Counted from the stretch's first letter, positions 46,044 to 55,737 are shown. The stretch is 64,000 nt of DNA from CAVSPO01 sp963730005 (GCA_963730005.1 CAVSPO010000028.1:186001-250000), one strand, 5' to 3'. Numbers and translations: made by a program. The notes: generated from the sequence alone by a model not told the origin.

Positions 46044-46546
46044 GTATCGGACGGCTCCTGAGGCTGATCATCCGCACCGGCCGTGTCGCCGAGCCCGTCA
46101 CCGACGGTGTCGACCACGGCCTCCAGATCCGGGACGGCTTCACCCCGCCGCGTGAGCTGCGTGGCAGCGCCCAGGTCCGCCACGTCGATGCCGGCTCCTG
46201 CAATGGCTGCGAGATCGAGATCGGCGCCGCCTTCGGGCCCGTCTACGATGCCGAACGCTTCGGCGCCCGACTGGTCGCCTCCCCCCGTCACGCGGACGTG
46301 GTGACCGTCGCCGGGGTGGTCACCCAGAACATGGCAACCTCCCTCGTCAACACGGTGGAAGCAACCCCGCAGCCCCGCGTGGTGGTCTCCATCGGCGACT
46401 GCACCAGAGGCTGCGGCCTGTTTGCCGGCTCCTACGCCGTGGCCGGGTCCGTGGACGACTTCGTCGAGGTGGACGTGCACGTTCCGGGCTGTCCGCCAAC
46501 GCCCGAGGCCATCGCCGCGGCGCTCAGGAAAGTAACTGGCCGATGA
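46040..46546 (+). CDS. Hydrogenase-4/complex I-like small subunit (NuoB/HyfI family, Rv0082-like)
   Basis: The 168-residue subunit has the [4Fe-4S] ligand pattern of the NuoB/NiFe-hydrogenase small-subunit fold: GSCNGCEIE near residue 56 (C-x2-C), GDCTRGCGLF near 120, and PGCPPTPEAI near 152. It would hold the proximal cluster that passes electrons between the large subunit and the soluble arm. It overlaps the ArsR gene and the next membrane subunit by four bases each. The [NiFe] site is expected on the partner HycE-like subunit, which looks altered. Confidence 0.85.
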   Translation: MSIGRLLRLIIRTGRVAEPVTDGVDHGLQIRDGFTPPRELRGSAQVRHVDAGSCNGCEIEIGAAFGPVYDAERFGARLVASPRHADVVTVAGVVTQNMATSLVNTVEATPQPRVVVSIGDCTRGCGLFAGSYAVAGSVDDFVEVDVHVPGCPPTPEAIAAALRKVTGR

Positions 46547-48573
46547 CTCCTGAACGACTCGCCGCACTGGTGGACGCCGGGCTGCTCGCCCAGACGCTGC
46601 TCGGGGCGCTGGCCGTCCTGCTGGCGTTGGTGGCGCCCCCGCGCGTCCGCAACCTGGCGGCAGGTGTCGCACTGATGGGCGTCGGTGTGGGCGGAGCGAT
46701 CACCGGCATTGCCGCCCTGCTCGGCGGGCAGGCGGTCCGGCAGATCCCGCTCGCACTCCCGCTGGCCGCCCCGCTGGAGCCGCTGTTGCTGGCCCCCGAC
46801 CGCCTGGGCGGGGTGTTCATGGCGATCGCCGGTGTGGTGGTGGCACTGTCGGCCCTGTTCGGCATCGGTTACGCCGAGGGAGCCGCCGCGTCCCGCACCG
46901 GTTGGACAGGCTTCGCTGTGTTCGCTGTCGGCCTGCAGCTCGTCCCGGCCGCCGCGGACGCAGTCACCTTCCTGCTGGCCTGGGAGCTGATGGCCGGCGG
47001 GTCCACCGTGCTGCTGCTGGCCGATCACGCCGTTCGGGAGCCGGTGCGGCGGGCCGCGATCTGGTATGCCGTCATGACCCATCTGAGCTTCTTGTTGCTG
47101 CTCGTCGGTTTCGGCGTGTTGACTGCCGCCGCTGGGGGCACGTCCTGGGACACCATGGCTGCCGCCGGAATCGAGGGCCCGGTCGCCGCTGCGGCGTTCG
47201 TGCTGCTCACGGCCGGTTTTGCCACCAAAGCCGGCCTGGTGCCGGTGCACGTCTGGCTGCCCAGGGCCCACCCCGAGGCTCCGAGTCACATGTCCGCCGC
47301 CATGAGCGCCGCGATGGTGAAGATGGGTGTGTACGGGATCATGCTGGTCGTGCTGCGGCTGCTGCCCGGCGGGCCCAGCTGGTGGGCGGTGCTGCTGATC
47401 GTCCTCGGTGCCGGTTCGGCGCTCTACGGGATCCTGCAGGCGTCCGTGCAAGCCGACGTCAAGCGTCTGCTCGCCTACTCGACGACGGAGAACGTCGGGC
47501 TGATCGTGGCCGCCGTCGGCGTGGGCGTGTTGCTGCGCGGCTCCGGCCAGGGCCCGGTGGCCGACGTGGCTCTGCTGGCGGCCCTGCTGCTGACGGTGAG
47601 CCACGCCGCGTTCAAGACCGTGCTGTTCCTGGGCGCAGGCTCCGTCCTGCACGCCACCGGCGAGCGCGACCTGGACCTGCTGGGTGGCCTGGCGAGGCGG
47701 ATGCCCTGGACGGCGGTGACCTTCGGCATCGGCGCGATGGCCGCTGCCGCGCTGCCCGTGACGTCCGGTTTCGTGGCGGAATGGGCGCTGCTGCAGGCCC
47801 TCGTCCACGCCGACACCAGCGCAAACACGCTCCTGGCCGTCGTGCTGCCAGCCACCATGGGCGTCGTCGCGCTGACGGTCGGGCTCGGCTTGCTCACCTT
47901 CACCAAGGCGCTCGGCATCGGTTTCCTGGCCCGGCCTCGCACCCAGGCAGCTGCCGACGCCCACGAGGCGGGCCCCGCCATGCGTGCCGCGTTGGTGCTG
48001 GGATCGGCGCTGATCCTGCTTCTCGGGCTCGCTCCCGGGCCCGTGTCGGTGGCCCTGGCCGGCGGGATCCAGGCCGGCGGGGTGTCCACCGTCGCCGGCA
48101 CCGGCCTGGTGCTGGACGCCGTTGACGTCGTGTTGCACCCCGCCGCTCTCACCCTGCTGCTGGTGGTGATCATGGTCCCGCTGGCCCTCGTGAACCTGGC
48201 GTTGGCGCGACGTCGTCCCCGCCGTGACGTCGCGTTGGCCTGGGGATGCGGATCCGAGATCAGCACCCCCCGCACGGAGTACAACGCGACCAGCTACACA
48301 GAGCCGCTGGCGCGGGTGTTCAGCTCCTCACTGCAGGTGGCCCGCGACGTCCAGGTGGTTCGCCATGAAGACGCGCCGTTGCTGGTGGCCGAGATGTCCT
48401 TTGCCCAGGAGACTGTCGACGTGGTTGAAGAACGCCTCTACCTGCCTGCAACCCGCTGGACCGAACGACTCGGTGATCGCGCCCGCAAGATCCAGAACGG
48501 CAGCATCCATCGCTATGTCGGGTTCTCGTTCGCCGCGGTCCTCCTCGTTCTCGCTGTGGTGGCGCTGTCATGA
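46543..48573 (+). CDS. hyfB: Hydrogenase-4 component B-like proton-pumping membrane subunit (HyfB/NuoL family, Rv0083-like)
   Basis: The 676-residue antiporter-like subunit has many membrane helices and the complex I membrane-arm signature: FATKAGLVPVHVWLPRAHPE, with AAMSAAMVKMGVYGIM following. The segment SVQADVKRLLAYSTTENVG contains the conserved Lys. It is longer than typical NuoL core alone and ends in a soluble tail, ARKIQNGSIHRYVGFSF. It would couple redox chemistry to ion translocation. It overlaps both neighbours by four bases. Confidence 0.9.
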   Translation: MTPERLAALVDAGLLAQTLLGALAVLLALVAPPRVRNLAAGVALMGVGVGGAITGIAALLGGQAVRQIPLALPLAAPLEPLLLAPDRLGGVFMAIAGVVVALSALFGIGYAEGAAASRTGWTGFAVFAVGLQLVPAAADAVTFLLAWELMAGGSTVLLLADHAVREPVRRAAIWYAVMTHLSFLLLLVGFGVLTAAAGGTSWDTMAAAGIEGPVAAAAFVLLTAGFATKAGLVPVHVWLPRAHPEAPSHMSAAMSAAMVKMGVYGIMLVVLRLLPGGPSWWAVLLIVLGAGSALYGILQASVQADVKRLLAYSTTENVGLIVAAVGVGVLLRGSGQGPVADVALLAALLLTVSHAAFKTVLFLGAGSVLHATGERDLDLLGGLARRMPWTAVTFGIGAMAAAALPVTSGFVAEWALLQALVHADTSANTLLAVVLPATMGVVALTVGLGLLTFTKALGIGFLARPRTQAAADAHEAGPAMRAALVLGSALILLLGLAPGPVSVALAGGIQAGGVSTVAGTGLVLDAVDVVLHPAALTLLLVVIMVPLALVNLALARRRPRRDVALAWGCGSEISTPRTEYNATSYTEPLARVFSSSLQVARDVQVVRHEDAPLLVAEMSFAQETVDVVEERLYLPATRWTERLGDRARKIQNGSIHRYVGFSFAAVLLVLAVVALS

Positions 48574-49535
48574 CCGGCGCCGTCTCGATCAGCTCCGTCG
48601 TGGTCATCGTCACCCAACTCGTCTTCGCGATCGCGGTGACGCCACTGCTCATCGGCGTGATGCGGACGACCCGCTGCAGGCTTGAGGGTCGGGTGGGTGG
48701 CGGCGTCTGGCAGCCCTGGCGCGACGTCGTGAAGCTGCTCTCGAAAGAGTCACTGCGCGCCCCCGGGTCGACGCCGGTCCTGACGATGGCGCCGGTCCTG
48801 CTGGTGGCGTCCAGCCTGCTGCTGTGTGCGCTGATCCCGCTGGTCAGCACGCTCTCGATCGCCAGCCTGCCCGGCGACCTGTTCGTGGTCGTCTCGGTGC
48901 TGCTGCTGGGCACCGTGGCCCTGGCACTGCTCGGCCTGGAGTCGGGCACCGCGTTCGGCGGGATGGGCTCCAGCCGCCACATGATGATCGCCGCCCTGGT
49001 GGAACCGACGATCCTGCTGAGCATCTACGCGCTCAGCATCCCGACGGGCACCTCCGAGCTGGCGTCCATCGTCCAGGCCCGCAGGGGCGAGCTCACGATG
49101 CTGCTGAACCCGGTGAGCCTGCTCTCGATCGTGGCGCTCATCGTCGTCGTGATCGCCGAGACCGGACGCCTGCCTGTCGACAACCCCTCCACCCACCTGG
49201 AGCTCACCATGGTGCACGAGGCGATGATCCTCGAGAGCGGTGGCCGGGATCTCGGCTGGCTCGAGCTCGGGTCCTGGCTGCGCCTGACCGCCCTGCTCGG
49301 TCTGGTCGTCAACCTTGCGGCGCCCTGGTGGGTCGCCGCCGGGGCGGCACCGCTCGACCTGCTCCTGGGCCTGGCCGCCATCACCGTCAAGCTGCTGGTC
49401 GCCGGCGCGCTGCTCGCCGCTGTCGAGGTGTTCCTGGCCAAGCTCCGCCTGTTCCGCGTCCCGGAGCTGTTGGCCGGCTCGTTCGTGCTGGCGTTCCTGT
49501 CAGTCAGCTCCTCCTACCTGGTGTATGCGGGGTGA
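48570..49535 (+). CDS. hycD: Hydrogenase-4 component C/HycD-like membrane subunit (NuoH family, Rv0084-like)
   Basis: The 321-residue subunit has about eight helices and the NuoH/HycD signature GRVGGGVWQPWRDVVKLLSKE near residue 30. The conserved acidic loop IAETGRLPVDNPSTHLELTM, with MVHEAMILES following, lies near 205. It anchors the hydrophilic arm to the membrane arm. The ATG overlaps hyfB and its stop overlaps the following gene, continuing the coupled operon. Confidence 0.9.
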   Translation: MTGAVSISSVVVIVTQLVFAIAVTPLLIGVMRTTRCRLEGRVGGGVWQPWRDVVKLLSKESLRAPGSTPVLTMAPVLLVASSLLLCALIPLVSTLSIASLPGDLFVVVSVLLLGTVALALLGLESGTAFGGMGSSRHMMIAALVEPTILLSIYALSIPTGTSELASIVQARRGELTMLLNPVSLLSIVALIVVVIAETGRLPVDNPSTHLELTMVHEAMILESGGRDLGWLELGSWLRLTALLGLVVNLAAPWWVAAGAAPLDLLLGLAAITVKLLVAGALLAAVEVFLAKLRLFRVPELLAGSFVLAFLSVSSSYLVYAG

Positions 49536-50201
49536 TGGCGATGTCGACAGAGCTCTACCAGCAACTTCTGACCACCACCACCAGCCTGCTGCTGCTGACC
49601 GCCGTGTTGCAGGTCTGGGGACGCTCGGTGCGTCGGTCCATCGCCCTGCTCGCCATCCAGGGAGCTGCCCTGGCCGGGCTGGCCCTCCTCGTGGGGCTGC
49701 AGGCCGGCGAGGCCGAGGCGCCCTTCGTGGCGGCGTTGGTGCTGGTCGTCAAGTCGATCGTCGATGCCGTGGGCCATGATTCGCACGGCCGGCCTGATCG
49801 GTGAGCGTCACGAGCGGGGCGCGCGGGTGGGCAAGGCTGTCGAGCTGCTCGGTGCCGCGGCGCTCACCGTGTTCGCCTACGCCGTCAGCGGCCCGCTGAT
49901 GGGCACCAGCCCGGACGCCGCCGCCGGCGCCGTGCCGGTGGGGCTGTCGCTGGTCCTGTTGGGCTTCTGGCACCTGTTCACCCGACAATCGGCGGTGACC
50001 CAGCTCGTCGGGTTCCTGCTGCTCGACAACGGCATCGCCACGATCGCCTTCCTCACCTCGGGTGGTCTGCCCATCGTCATCGAACTGGGCGTGTCGCTGG
50101 ACGTCCTGCTCGTCGTGCTGATCCTCGGCGTCCTGGTGGTGCGCATGCAGCAGGTCCAGGGCCACACCGACATCACCGAGCTGAAGGAGCTGCACGACTG
50201 A
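49535..50201 (+). pseudogene. Hydrogenase-4 component E-like subunit (HyfE/HycP, Rv0085-like), frameshifted
   Basis: The N-terminal half (MAMSTELYQQLLTTTTSLL to LVVKSIV) and C-terminal half (MPWAMIRTAGLIGERHERGA to LKELHD) lie in different frames. Removing the G near 49.762 kb joins them as KSIVMPWAMIRTAG, giving a six-helix HyfE-like subunit of about 221 residues with the NGSH-like motif replaced by LLDNGIATIAFL. It is clearly one gene with a one-base insertion, either a true frameshift or a sequencing error. It overlaps the next gene by one base. Confidence 0.8.
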
Positions 50202-51661
50202 TGAACGCCGTTGTGTGGGTTCCGCTCGCTCTTCCACTGCTGCTCGCCGTCGTCAGCAGCGTGTTCCGCACCAGGTCGTGGGCCGTGTGGGTGCCCGTTG
50301 CGGCCGCCGCCGGCCTGCTGGTGACAGGCATCGTCCTGGCGGCAGGCGTCCACTCCGGTGGCGCGATCGAGGTGGGCCTGCTGCGCGTGGACGCCCTGAC
50401 CGCCTGGATGCTCACCGCCGTGGGCGTCGTCGCGGTCACCGCGATCTGGGGCGGGACGCCGCACCGTGAAGACCGAGGGCCCACCCAAGGCAATTTCGGG
50501 TCCCTGCTGTGCGCGTTCCTGTTCGCGATGAGCCTGGCACTGCTGGCCGACAACATCGGCCTGATGTGGGTGGCCATCGAGGCGACCACCATCACGACCG
50601 CCTTCCTGGTCGGCTTCCGCGGCGGGCGCGGGGCTCTGGAGGCGGCCTGGAAGTACGTCGTCCTGGGCTCCGTGGGGGTCGCTGTCGCCTTCCTCGGCGT
50701 CGTCCTGCTGTACGCGGCCAGCCGTGCCTCGGGTGAGCCTTCGCTGTCGTGGGTCACCCTGGTCGCCGAGGCCAAGCTCCTCGACCCGCAGCTCGTCAAG
50801 GTGGGCGGCGCCCTCGCCGCGTTGGGTTTCGCCACCAAGGCCGGTCTTGCCCCGATGCACTCCTGGCTCCCGGACGCCCACAGCCAGGCCCCGGCCCCCG
50901 TCAGCGGCCTGATGTCCGGCGTCCTGCTCTCGGTGGCGCTGTACGCGATCCTGCGCGTGCAGGCCATCACCGACTCCGCCCTGGGCCCGGAGCTGATGCG
51001 GACCCTGCTGGTGGCAGCGGGGCTGCTCTCGCTGCTCGTGACTGCGGCGCTGGTCGTCACCCAGCGCGACTACAAGCGTCTGCTCGCCTACTCCAGCATC
51101 GAGCACATGGGCCTGATGGCGCTCGGCGTCGCGGCGGGTGGGCAGCTGGCCCTCGTCGCCGTCCTGCTGCACGTGCTGGGCCACGGGCTGGTGAAGTCGT
51201 CCATGTTCGTGCTGGCCGGACGCATCCTCGGTTTCACCGGCAGCCACCGGGTGGCGGACGTGCGCAACCTGTTGCGGACCCGGCCGGATCTTGCCGGGCC
51301 CTTCCTGCTGGGCGGGGCCGCCCTGCTCGGCTTCCCACCCTTCGTGACGTTCTTCACCGAGGTCGCCATCATCGTCGCCGGCTTCCAGCGCGGTCTGGTC
51401 TGGCCCATGGTCGCCGCCTGCTTCCTGTTGCTTGTGGTCTTCGCCGGTGTTGCCCGTCACGTGCTCGACATGACGCTGGGCACCGACGAGACACCCGTGC
51501 GCACCGAGGAGTCCGAGGCCCTGATGCCCGACCGTCCGACGCCGTGGCGTCAGGTCCCGGTCGCCATCGCGCTCGGCCTCGCCGCCGTGCTCGGCTTTGC
51601 CGCGTGGCCGCTGGCGGGCATCCTGACCGAAGCGGTCGCGTCCTTGGGAGGTGTGCGATGA
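50201..51661 (+). CDS. Hydrogenase-4 component F-like membrane subunit (HyfF/HycQ, Rv0086-like)
   Basis: This 486-residue NuoN/MnhD-type subunit contains the conserved LADNIGLMWVAIEATTITTA near residue 115 and the GFATKAGLAPMHSWLPDAHSQ signature near 210. The lysine-bearing segment VTQRDYKRLLAYSSIEHMG is near 290 and HVLGHGLVKSSMFVLAG near 325. Roughly fourteen helices are predicted. It probably forms a second ion-translocating channel. The gene starts one base before the previous stop ends and overlaps the next gene by four bases. Confidence 0.9.
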   Translation: MNAVVWVPLALPLLLAVVSSVFRTRSWAVWVPVAAAAGLLVTGIVLAAGVHSGGAIEVGLLRVDALTAWMLTAVGVVAVTAIWGGTPHREDRGPTQGNFGSLLCAFLFAMSLALLADNIGLMWVAIEATTITTAFLVGFRGGRGALEAAWKYVVLGSVGVAVAFLGVVLLYAASRASGEPSLSWVTLVAEAKLLDPQLVKVGGALAALGFATKAGLAPMHSWLPDAHSQAPAPVSGLMSGVLLSVALYAILRVQAITDSALGPELMRTLLVAAGLLSLLVTAALVVTQRDYKRLLAYSSIEHMGLMALGVAAGGQLALVAVLLHVLGHGLVKSSMFVLAGRILGFTGSHRVADVRNLLRTRPDLAGPFLLGGAALLGFPPFVTFFTEVAIIVAGFQRGLVWPMVAACFLLLVVFAGVARHVLDMTLGTDETPVRTEESEALMPDRPTPWRQVPVAIALGLAAVLGFAAWPLAGILTEAVASLGGVR

Positions 51662-53160
51662 GCCGTCCGGCCGCACCGCAGAAGATCGTCGTCGACCGCG
51701 ATGACCTGGTGGCTGCCGTCGCCCACCAGCTCGACCGCGGGCTTCGGCTGGCCCTGGTGGCCGCCCACGAGGAGGTCAGCAGCTTCCGGATCGTGCACGT
51801 CTTCCTGGGTGACGCCGGCGAGCGCGTCGAGGTCGTGGTGGCGGTGCCGAGGGACGACGCCTGGCTGCCGACCCTGGCCCGCATCTCCTACCAGGCCGGC
51901 CGCTTCGAGCGCGAGATGCATGACCTGTACGGCATCGTCTCGCGCGACCACCCACAGCCTTTCCGGCTGGTCCGGCACGGGCACTGGCCGGCCGGCTACT
52001 ACCCCATGCGTCGCGACGCCATCGACGCCGACGTTCAGCCGCGAGTGGTTCGGCTTCCCCTTCGTGGAGGTGTCCGGGCAGGGGGTCTACGAGATCCCTG
52101 TCGGCCCGGTGCACGCCGGGCTGATCGAGCCCGGCCACTTCCGGTTCTCGGTGGTGGGCGAGACGATCCTGCAAGATGTACCAGCGTCTGTTCTTCGTGC
52201 ACCGCGGCGTCGAGAAGCTGTTCGAGGGACGCCGGGTCGCCGACGGTATCGCGTTGGCCGAGCGGATCAGCGGCGACACCGCAGTCGGCCACAGCCTGGC
52301 CTACGCGATGGCCGTCGAGGACGCGCTGGGCATCGAGGTGCCGGAACGCGACCGGCTGGTGCGGGCGCTGCTGCTGGAGTGTGAGCGCCTCCACAACCAC
52401 ATCAGTGACATCGGCGCCATCATCAACGACGTCGGCGTTCGGCATCGTGAACCAGCACGCCGGACGCCTGCGGGAGAGCCTGCTGCGCCACAACGCCCGG
52501 CTGACGGGCCACCGCCTGCTGCGTGGCGGGATCCGGATCGGCGGGGCTGAGCTGCAGGCAGCCCCCGACCTCGCGCTGGTGGCGTCCGTCGCGGCCGAGG
52601 TCGCGGAGTTGGCGGCAATCTCGACCGGGCACGGCATGGTCGAGAACCGGCTCGACACCACCGCCATCCTGCCGACGGACCAGGCGCGCCGGCTGGGTGT
52701 CCTCGGCTACGTGGCGCGCGCGTCCGGCCTGGCCATCGATGCCCGAGCCGATCAACCGTTCGTCGACCTGGGTGATCGGTTCAGCGTCGTCACACGCACC
52801 ACCGGCGACGTCCGCGCCCGCTTCGATGTCCGGGTGGACGAGGTGGCGGTGTCCGCGGGCCTGATCGCCGACCTCACCGCGCGCATCGTCGCGATTGACC
52901 TCACCCAGCCGGTCGGTGCCACGACGGTGCCCCCGCGCACCGGGACCGGGGCCGGGCTGGGTGTCGTGGAGGCTTGGCGCGGCACCCTGGTGCACCGCGT
53001 CGAGGTGGACGCCCACGGCGTCCTCACCCGGGTCAAGGTCGTGGACCCTTCGTTCTGCACGTGGCCGGCGCTGCCGGTGGCGCTCGCCGACACGATCGTC
53101 CCGGACTTCCCGCTGGCCAACAAGAGCTTCAACATGTCCTACGCCGGCAACGACCTCTGA
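51658..53160 (+). pseudogene. Hydrogenase-4 component G-like large subunit (HyfG/HycE, NuoCD-type, Rv0087-like), frameshifted, Ni ligands absent
   Basis: Four frame segments read as one protein of about 500 residues. A NuoC-like N-domain ends with RFEREMHDLYGIVSRDHP. A middle segment REWFGFPFVEVSGQGVYEIP follows, then MYQRLFFVHRGVEKLFEGRR to RLHNHISDIGAIINDVG, then FGIVNQHAGRLRES to the stop. Breaks lie near 52.03, 52.17 and 52.44 kb, each explained by one extra base. In place of the L1 CxxC of NiFe hydrogenases it reads RISGDTAVGHS, and in place of the L2 DPCxxC it reads DPSFC, so the active-site cysteine ligands are mostly missing. It may act like a complex I quinone-type subunit. Confidence 0.8.
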
Positions 53161-53311
53161 CATCCCGGTCCGCGGTCGGCGTGTCCGCGAGTGCGTCATT
53201 GCTCTGCCGGTCGGCACTCCGACCGTCTGACCGGTTCGCCATATCGGCGGGTGCTAGCGTTTTGACTCGCGTCGCGGTGTCGCGGTCGCATTTCCCATCG
53301 GAGTGAGAACC

Positions 53312-54313
53312 ATGAAGTCCAGAGACGTGTTTCTCGGGGCCGCCGCCGTTGCTGCCCTGTTGCTGTCCTCCGTTGCCACGCCGGCGGCCGTGGCCGTACC
53401 GGCGGCTCGGCAGGTCATCCATACGGCTGCTCTTGCCTGCAAGGATGGCAGCCCCTACCTGTTTGCGGCTATCTCTTCCCCTGATGGGTCGGGTAGTGAG
53501 GTGGACTTGTTGGTGGGGACGGGGACGCTCGCGGAGCGGGGCCCGGTGATCCTGAAGTACACGTTCGTGGTCAGGGATGCCCAGCCCGTCCTGGTTCGGG
53601 TGCCTGCGCCCGTCGGCGAGCCGTTGACGATCGACACCACAGCGTGGATCGGATACGACGGCTATGAACTGCCGGCGGTGACCTGCGGCGCTGCGGGGGC
53701 CGTGCTGCCCCAGGAGTTCAGTGACGTGCCGGTCGGCACCCAGTTCTTCGCCGAGATGGGTTGGCTCGGGGCCATGGGGATCTCCAACGGGTGGGACCTT
53801 GGCGACGGGACGCGCGAGTACCGCCCGCTGGTTTCGGTCAACCGGGACGCGATGGCGGCGTTCATGTACCGGCTCGCAGGTCAGCCGGCCTTCACCCCTC
53901 CAGCGGTCTCACCGTTCGTTGACGTGACCACGGACAACCAGTTCTACACCGAGATCACCTGGCTCAACGCGCGGGGCATCAGCACCGGCTGGGACCGGGG
54001 CGATGGGACGCGCGAGTTCCGCCCGGTGACCCCGGTGAACCGGGACGCGATGGCGGCGTTCATGTATCGCTTTGCGGGCGAGCCCGCCTTCACCGCCCCG
54101 GCCGGGTCCCCATTCGGAGACGTGGCCACCGACAACCAGTTCTACCGCGAGATCTCGTGGCTGGCCGAGAGTGGCATCAGCACTGGTTGGGACGATGGCA
54201 CCTTCCGTCCCGTGCAACCCGTGGCGCGTGATGCCATGGCCGCCTTCATGCTGAGGTTTGCGAACCTGACCGCAGCAAGGTTGGATGCCCCCGGCACCCT
54301 GCACCTCGACTGA
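53312..54313 (+). CDS. Secreted protein with SLH-like C-terminal repeats
   Basis: The 333-residue protein has a signal peptide (MKSRDVFLGAAAVAALLLSS, AVAVPA cleavage region). An unassigned beta-rich domain (about 35-135) is followed by three repeats of about 60 residues. Each contains an F-x-DV start, then EI-x-WL, GISTGWD and NRDAMAAFMYR, as in actinobacterial S-layer-homology domains. It is likely surface-located, with the repeats binding wall polymers. ATG 53312 has GGAG eight bases upstream; GTG 53303 is an alternative. It is a single gene with about 150 bases of noncoding DNA before it. Confidence 0.85.
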   Translation: MKSRDVFLGAAAVAALLLSSVATPAAVAVPAARQVIHTAALACKDGSPYLFAAISSPDGSGSEVDLLVGTGTLAERGPVILKYTFVVRDAQPVLVRVPAPVGEPLTIDTTAWIGYDGYELPAVTCGAAGAVLPQEFSDVPVGTQFFAEMGWLGAMGISNGWDLGDGTREYRPLVSVNRDAMAAFMYRLAGQPAFTPPAVSPFVDVTTDNQFYTEITWLNARGISTGWDRGDGTREFRPVTPVNRDAMAAFMYRFAGEPAFTAPAGSPFGDVATDNQFYREISWLAESGISTGWDDGTFRPVQPVARDAMAAFMLRFANLTAARLDAPGTLHLD

Positions 54314-54438
54314 AGTCCAACAAACACGCAAACGCCCCCGGGCAGGGGAATGGGCCGGTTCGCACCTCGCCCACGTCTGGCCTAGCCTGTCGTTCGCAAG
54401 CCCGCCATCCTGGTGGGCCGAACGGAGAAAAAAACTTC

Positions 54439-55218
54439 ATGAAGATTCCCCCCATGAGCAAACGACTGTGGGCAGAGTTACTCGGCACCTTCTGGCTGGT
54501 GCTCGGCGGCTGTGGGTCGGCCGTCCTGGCAGCCAAGGTGCTCGCCGAGCCGGGCGTGAACATGGGCATCGGGTTCGTCGGCGTGTCCCTCGCCTTCGGC
54601 CTGACCGTGCTCACCGGCGCGTACGCCCTCGGCCACATCTCGGGCGGTCATTTCAACCCGGCCGTCACCCTCGGCTGCGCGATCGCCAAGCGCGTCGAGT
54701 GGGCTGCGGTCATCCCGTACATGGTGACGCAGATCGTCGGCGCCTCAGCCGCCGGCGGCGTTCTTTTCCTGATCGCGTCGGGCAGGGACGGCTTCAATGC
54801 CGTTGAGTCCGGCTTCGCGACCAACGGCTACGGCGCGCTGTCGCCGAACGGCTACTCGATGCTCGCCGCACTGGTGACCGAGATCGTGCTCACCGCGGTC
54901 TTCGTGTGGGTCATCCTCGGCGCCACCTCCAAGAAGGCTCCTGCCGGTTTCGCCCCGCTCGCGATCGGCATGGCCCTGACGCTGATCCACCTCATCTCGA
55001 TCCCCGTGACCAACACCTCGGTCAACCCGGCCCGCTCCCTGGGCGTCGCCTGGTTCGCCGGGCCCGCCGCACTGGCGCAGGTCTGGTTGTTCATCGTCGC
55101 TCCGCTGATCGGTGCGGCCATCGCTGGTTTCACGTACGCCACCCTCACCGGCGACGAGGACACTGAGCCCGAAGAGGAGGAGGCCCGCGTCGGAGCTGAG
55201 GCCTACGTCATCTCTTGA
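54439..55218 (+). CDS. aqpZ: Aquaporin Z-type water channel
   Basis: The 259-residue MIP-family channel has six helices and both NPA boxes: SGGHFNPAVTLG near residue 70 and NTSVNPARSLGVAWF near 200. The selectivity-filter region with His, and Arg after the second NPA, is as in AqpZ. The sequence begins SKRLWAELLGTFWLVLGGCG, typical of AqpZ. An acidic C-terminal tail (EDTEPEEEEARVGAEAYVIS) is unusual in length. It is followed by a strong terminator. A second copy of its 3' end occurs 1.1 kb downstream. Confidence 0.95.
   Translation: MKIPPMSKRLWAELLGTFWLVLGGCGSAVLAAKVLAEPGVNMGIGFVGVSLAFGLTVLTGAYALGHISGGHFNPAVTLGCAIAKRVEWAAVIPYMVTQIVGASAAGGVLFLIASGRDGFNAVESGFATNGYGALSPNGYSMLAALVTEIVLTAVFVWVILGATSKKAPAGFAPLAIGMALTLIHLISIPVTNTSVNPARSLGVAWFAGPAALAQVWLFIVAPLIGAAIAGFTYATLTGDEDTEPEEEEARVGAEAYVIS
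55009..55163. repeat. aqpZ 3' segment, copy within aqpZ (paired with 56151-56305)
   Basis: The 155 bases encoding TNTSVNPARSLG to DEDT recur at 56151-56305. The last 85 bases or so are identical. The first 65 differ mainly at third codon positions, so the second copy comes from a related aquaporin allele rather than a fresh duplication. Confidence 0.85.
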
Positions 55219-55250
55219 CCCGAAGGCCTTCGCCGGCTACCTGACCCAGA

Positions 55251-55285
55251 GGGGCCCTTCGTCCACGCGGACGAGGGCCCCTTTT
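55251..55285 (+). terminator. Strong intrinsic terminator after aqpZ
   Basis: GGGGCCCTTCGTCC pairs with GGACGAGGGCCCC across a four-base loop with a single bulged T, and is followed by TTTT (55282-55285). It lies about 33 bases after the stop. Confidence 0.9.
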
Positions 55286-55416
55286 CGGCTGTCATCACGG
55301 GGCGTTCGGCAGGTTGCGGTACCAACAATCCGACATCGGCGTTGGTGATGGCAGCGAGCGGCCGGTCTTGGAAGGGCGTCCTACCAAGCGCCGTTGCCGC
55401 CCAGTACGCTCATGGC

Positions 55417-55737
55417 ATGAGCACCGTGACGGTCGACAGCGTTTCGTTGCGAGCAGCGATCGCGGCGCATCGTGATGCTTTGGACGTCATTCTTCGCCGC
55501 TACAAGGCGACGAACCCCCGCTTGTTCGGCTCCGTTGCGCGAGGCGACGCCACTCCCGGCAGTGACATCGACCTGCTGGTCGACCTGTTGCCGGGCGGTG
55601 GGAACGACTTGCTGCGCGTGGCTGGAGTCGCCGAGGAGCTGAGTCAACTCATCGGGACGAGGGTCGACGTGGTGGCTACCTCGCTGTTGCGTGATGAGGT
55701 TTCGTCCAGCGCTCTCGCCGACTCGGTGGCCCTGTGA
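55417..55737 (+). CDS. MNT-domain nucleotidyltransferase antitoxin
   Basis: The 106-residue protein has the minimal nucleotidyltransferase motif LFGSVARGDATPGSDIDLLVDL (GS...SDxDL), the active site of MNT proteins. In HEPN-MNT modules the MNT partner inactivates the HEPN toxin, in characterised cases by adding AMP to a tyrosine. Its last codons overlap the HEPN gene start by four bases. The pair is inserted between two copies of the aquaporin 3' end. ATG 55417 has no strong Shine-Dalgarno but gives the family length. Confidence 0.88.
   Translation: MSTVTVDSVSLRAAIAAHRDALDVILRRYKATNPRLFGSVARGDATPGSDIDLLVDLLPGGGNDLLRVAGVAEELSQLIGTRVDVVATSLLRDEVSSSALADSVAL

Noticed and set aside
52176..52550. 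Separate small hydrogenase-like gene starting MYQRLFFVHRG
   Set aside because: It is an internal segment of the frameshifted HycE-like gene; flanking frames supply the rest of the domain.
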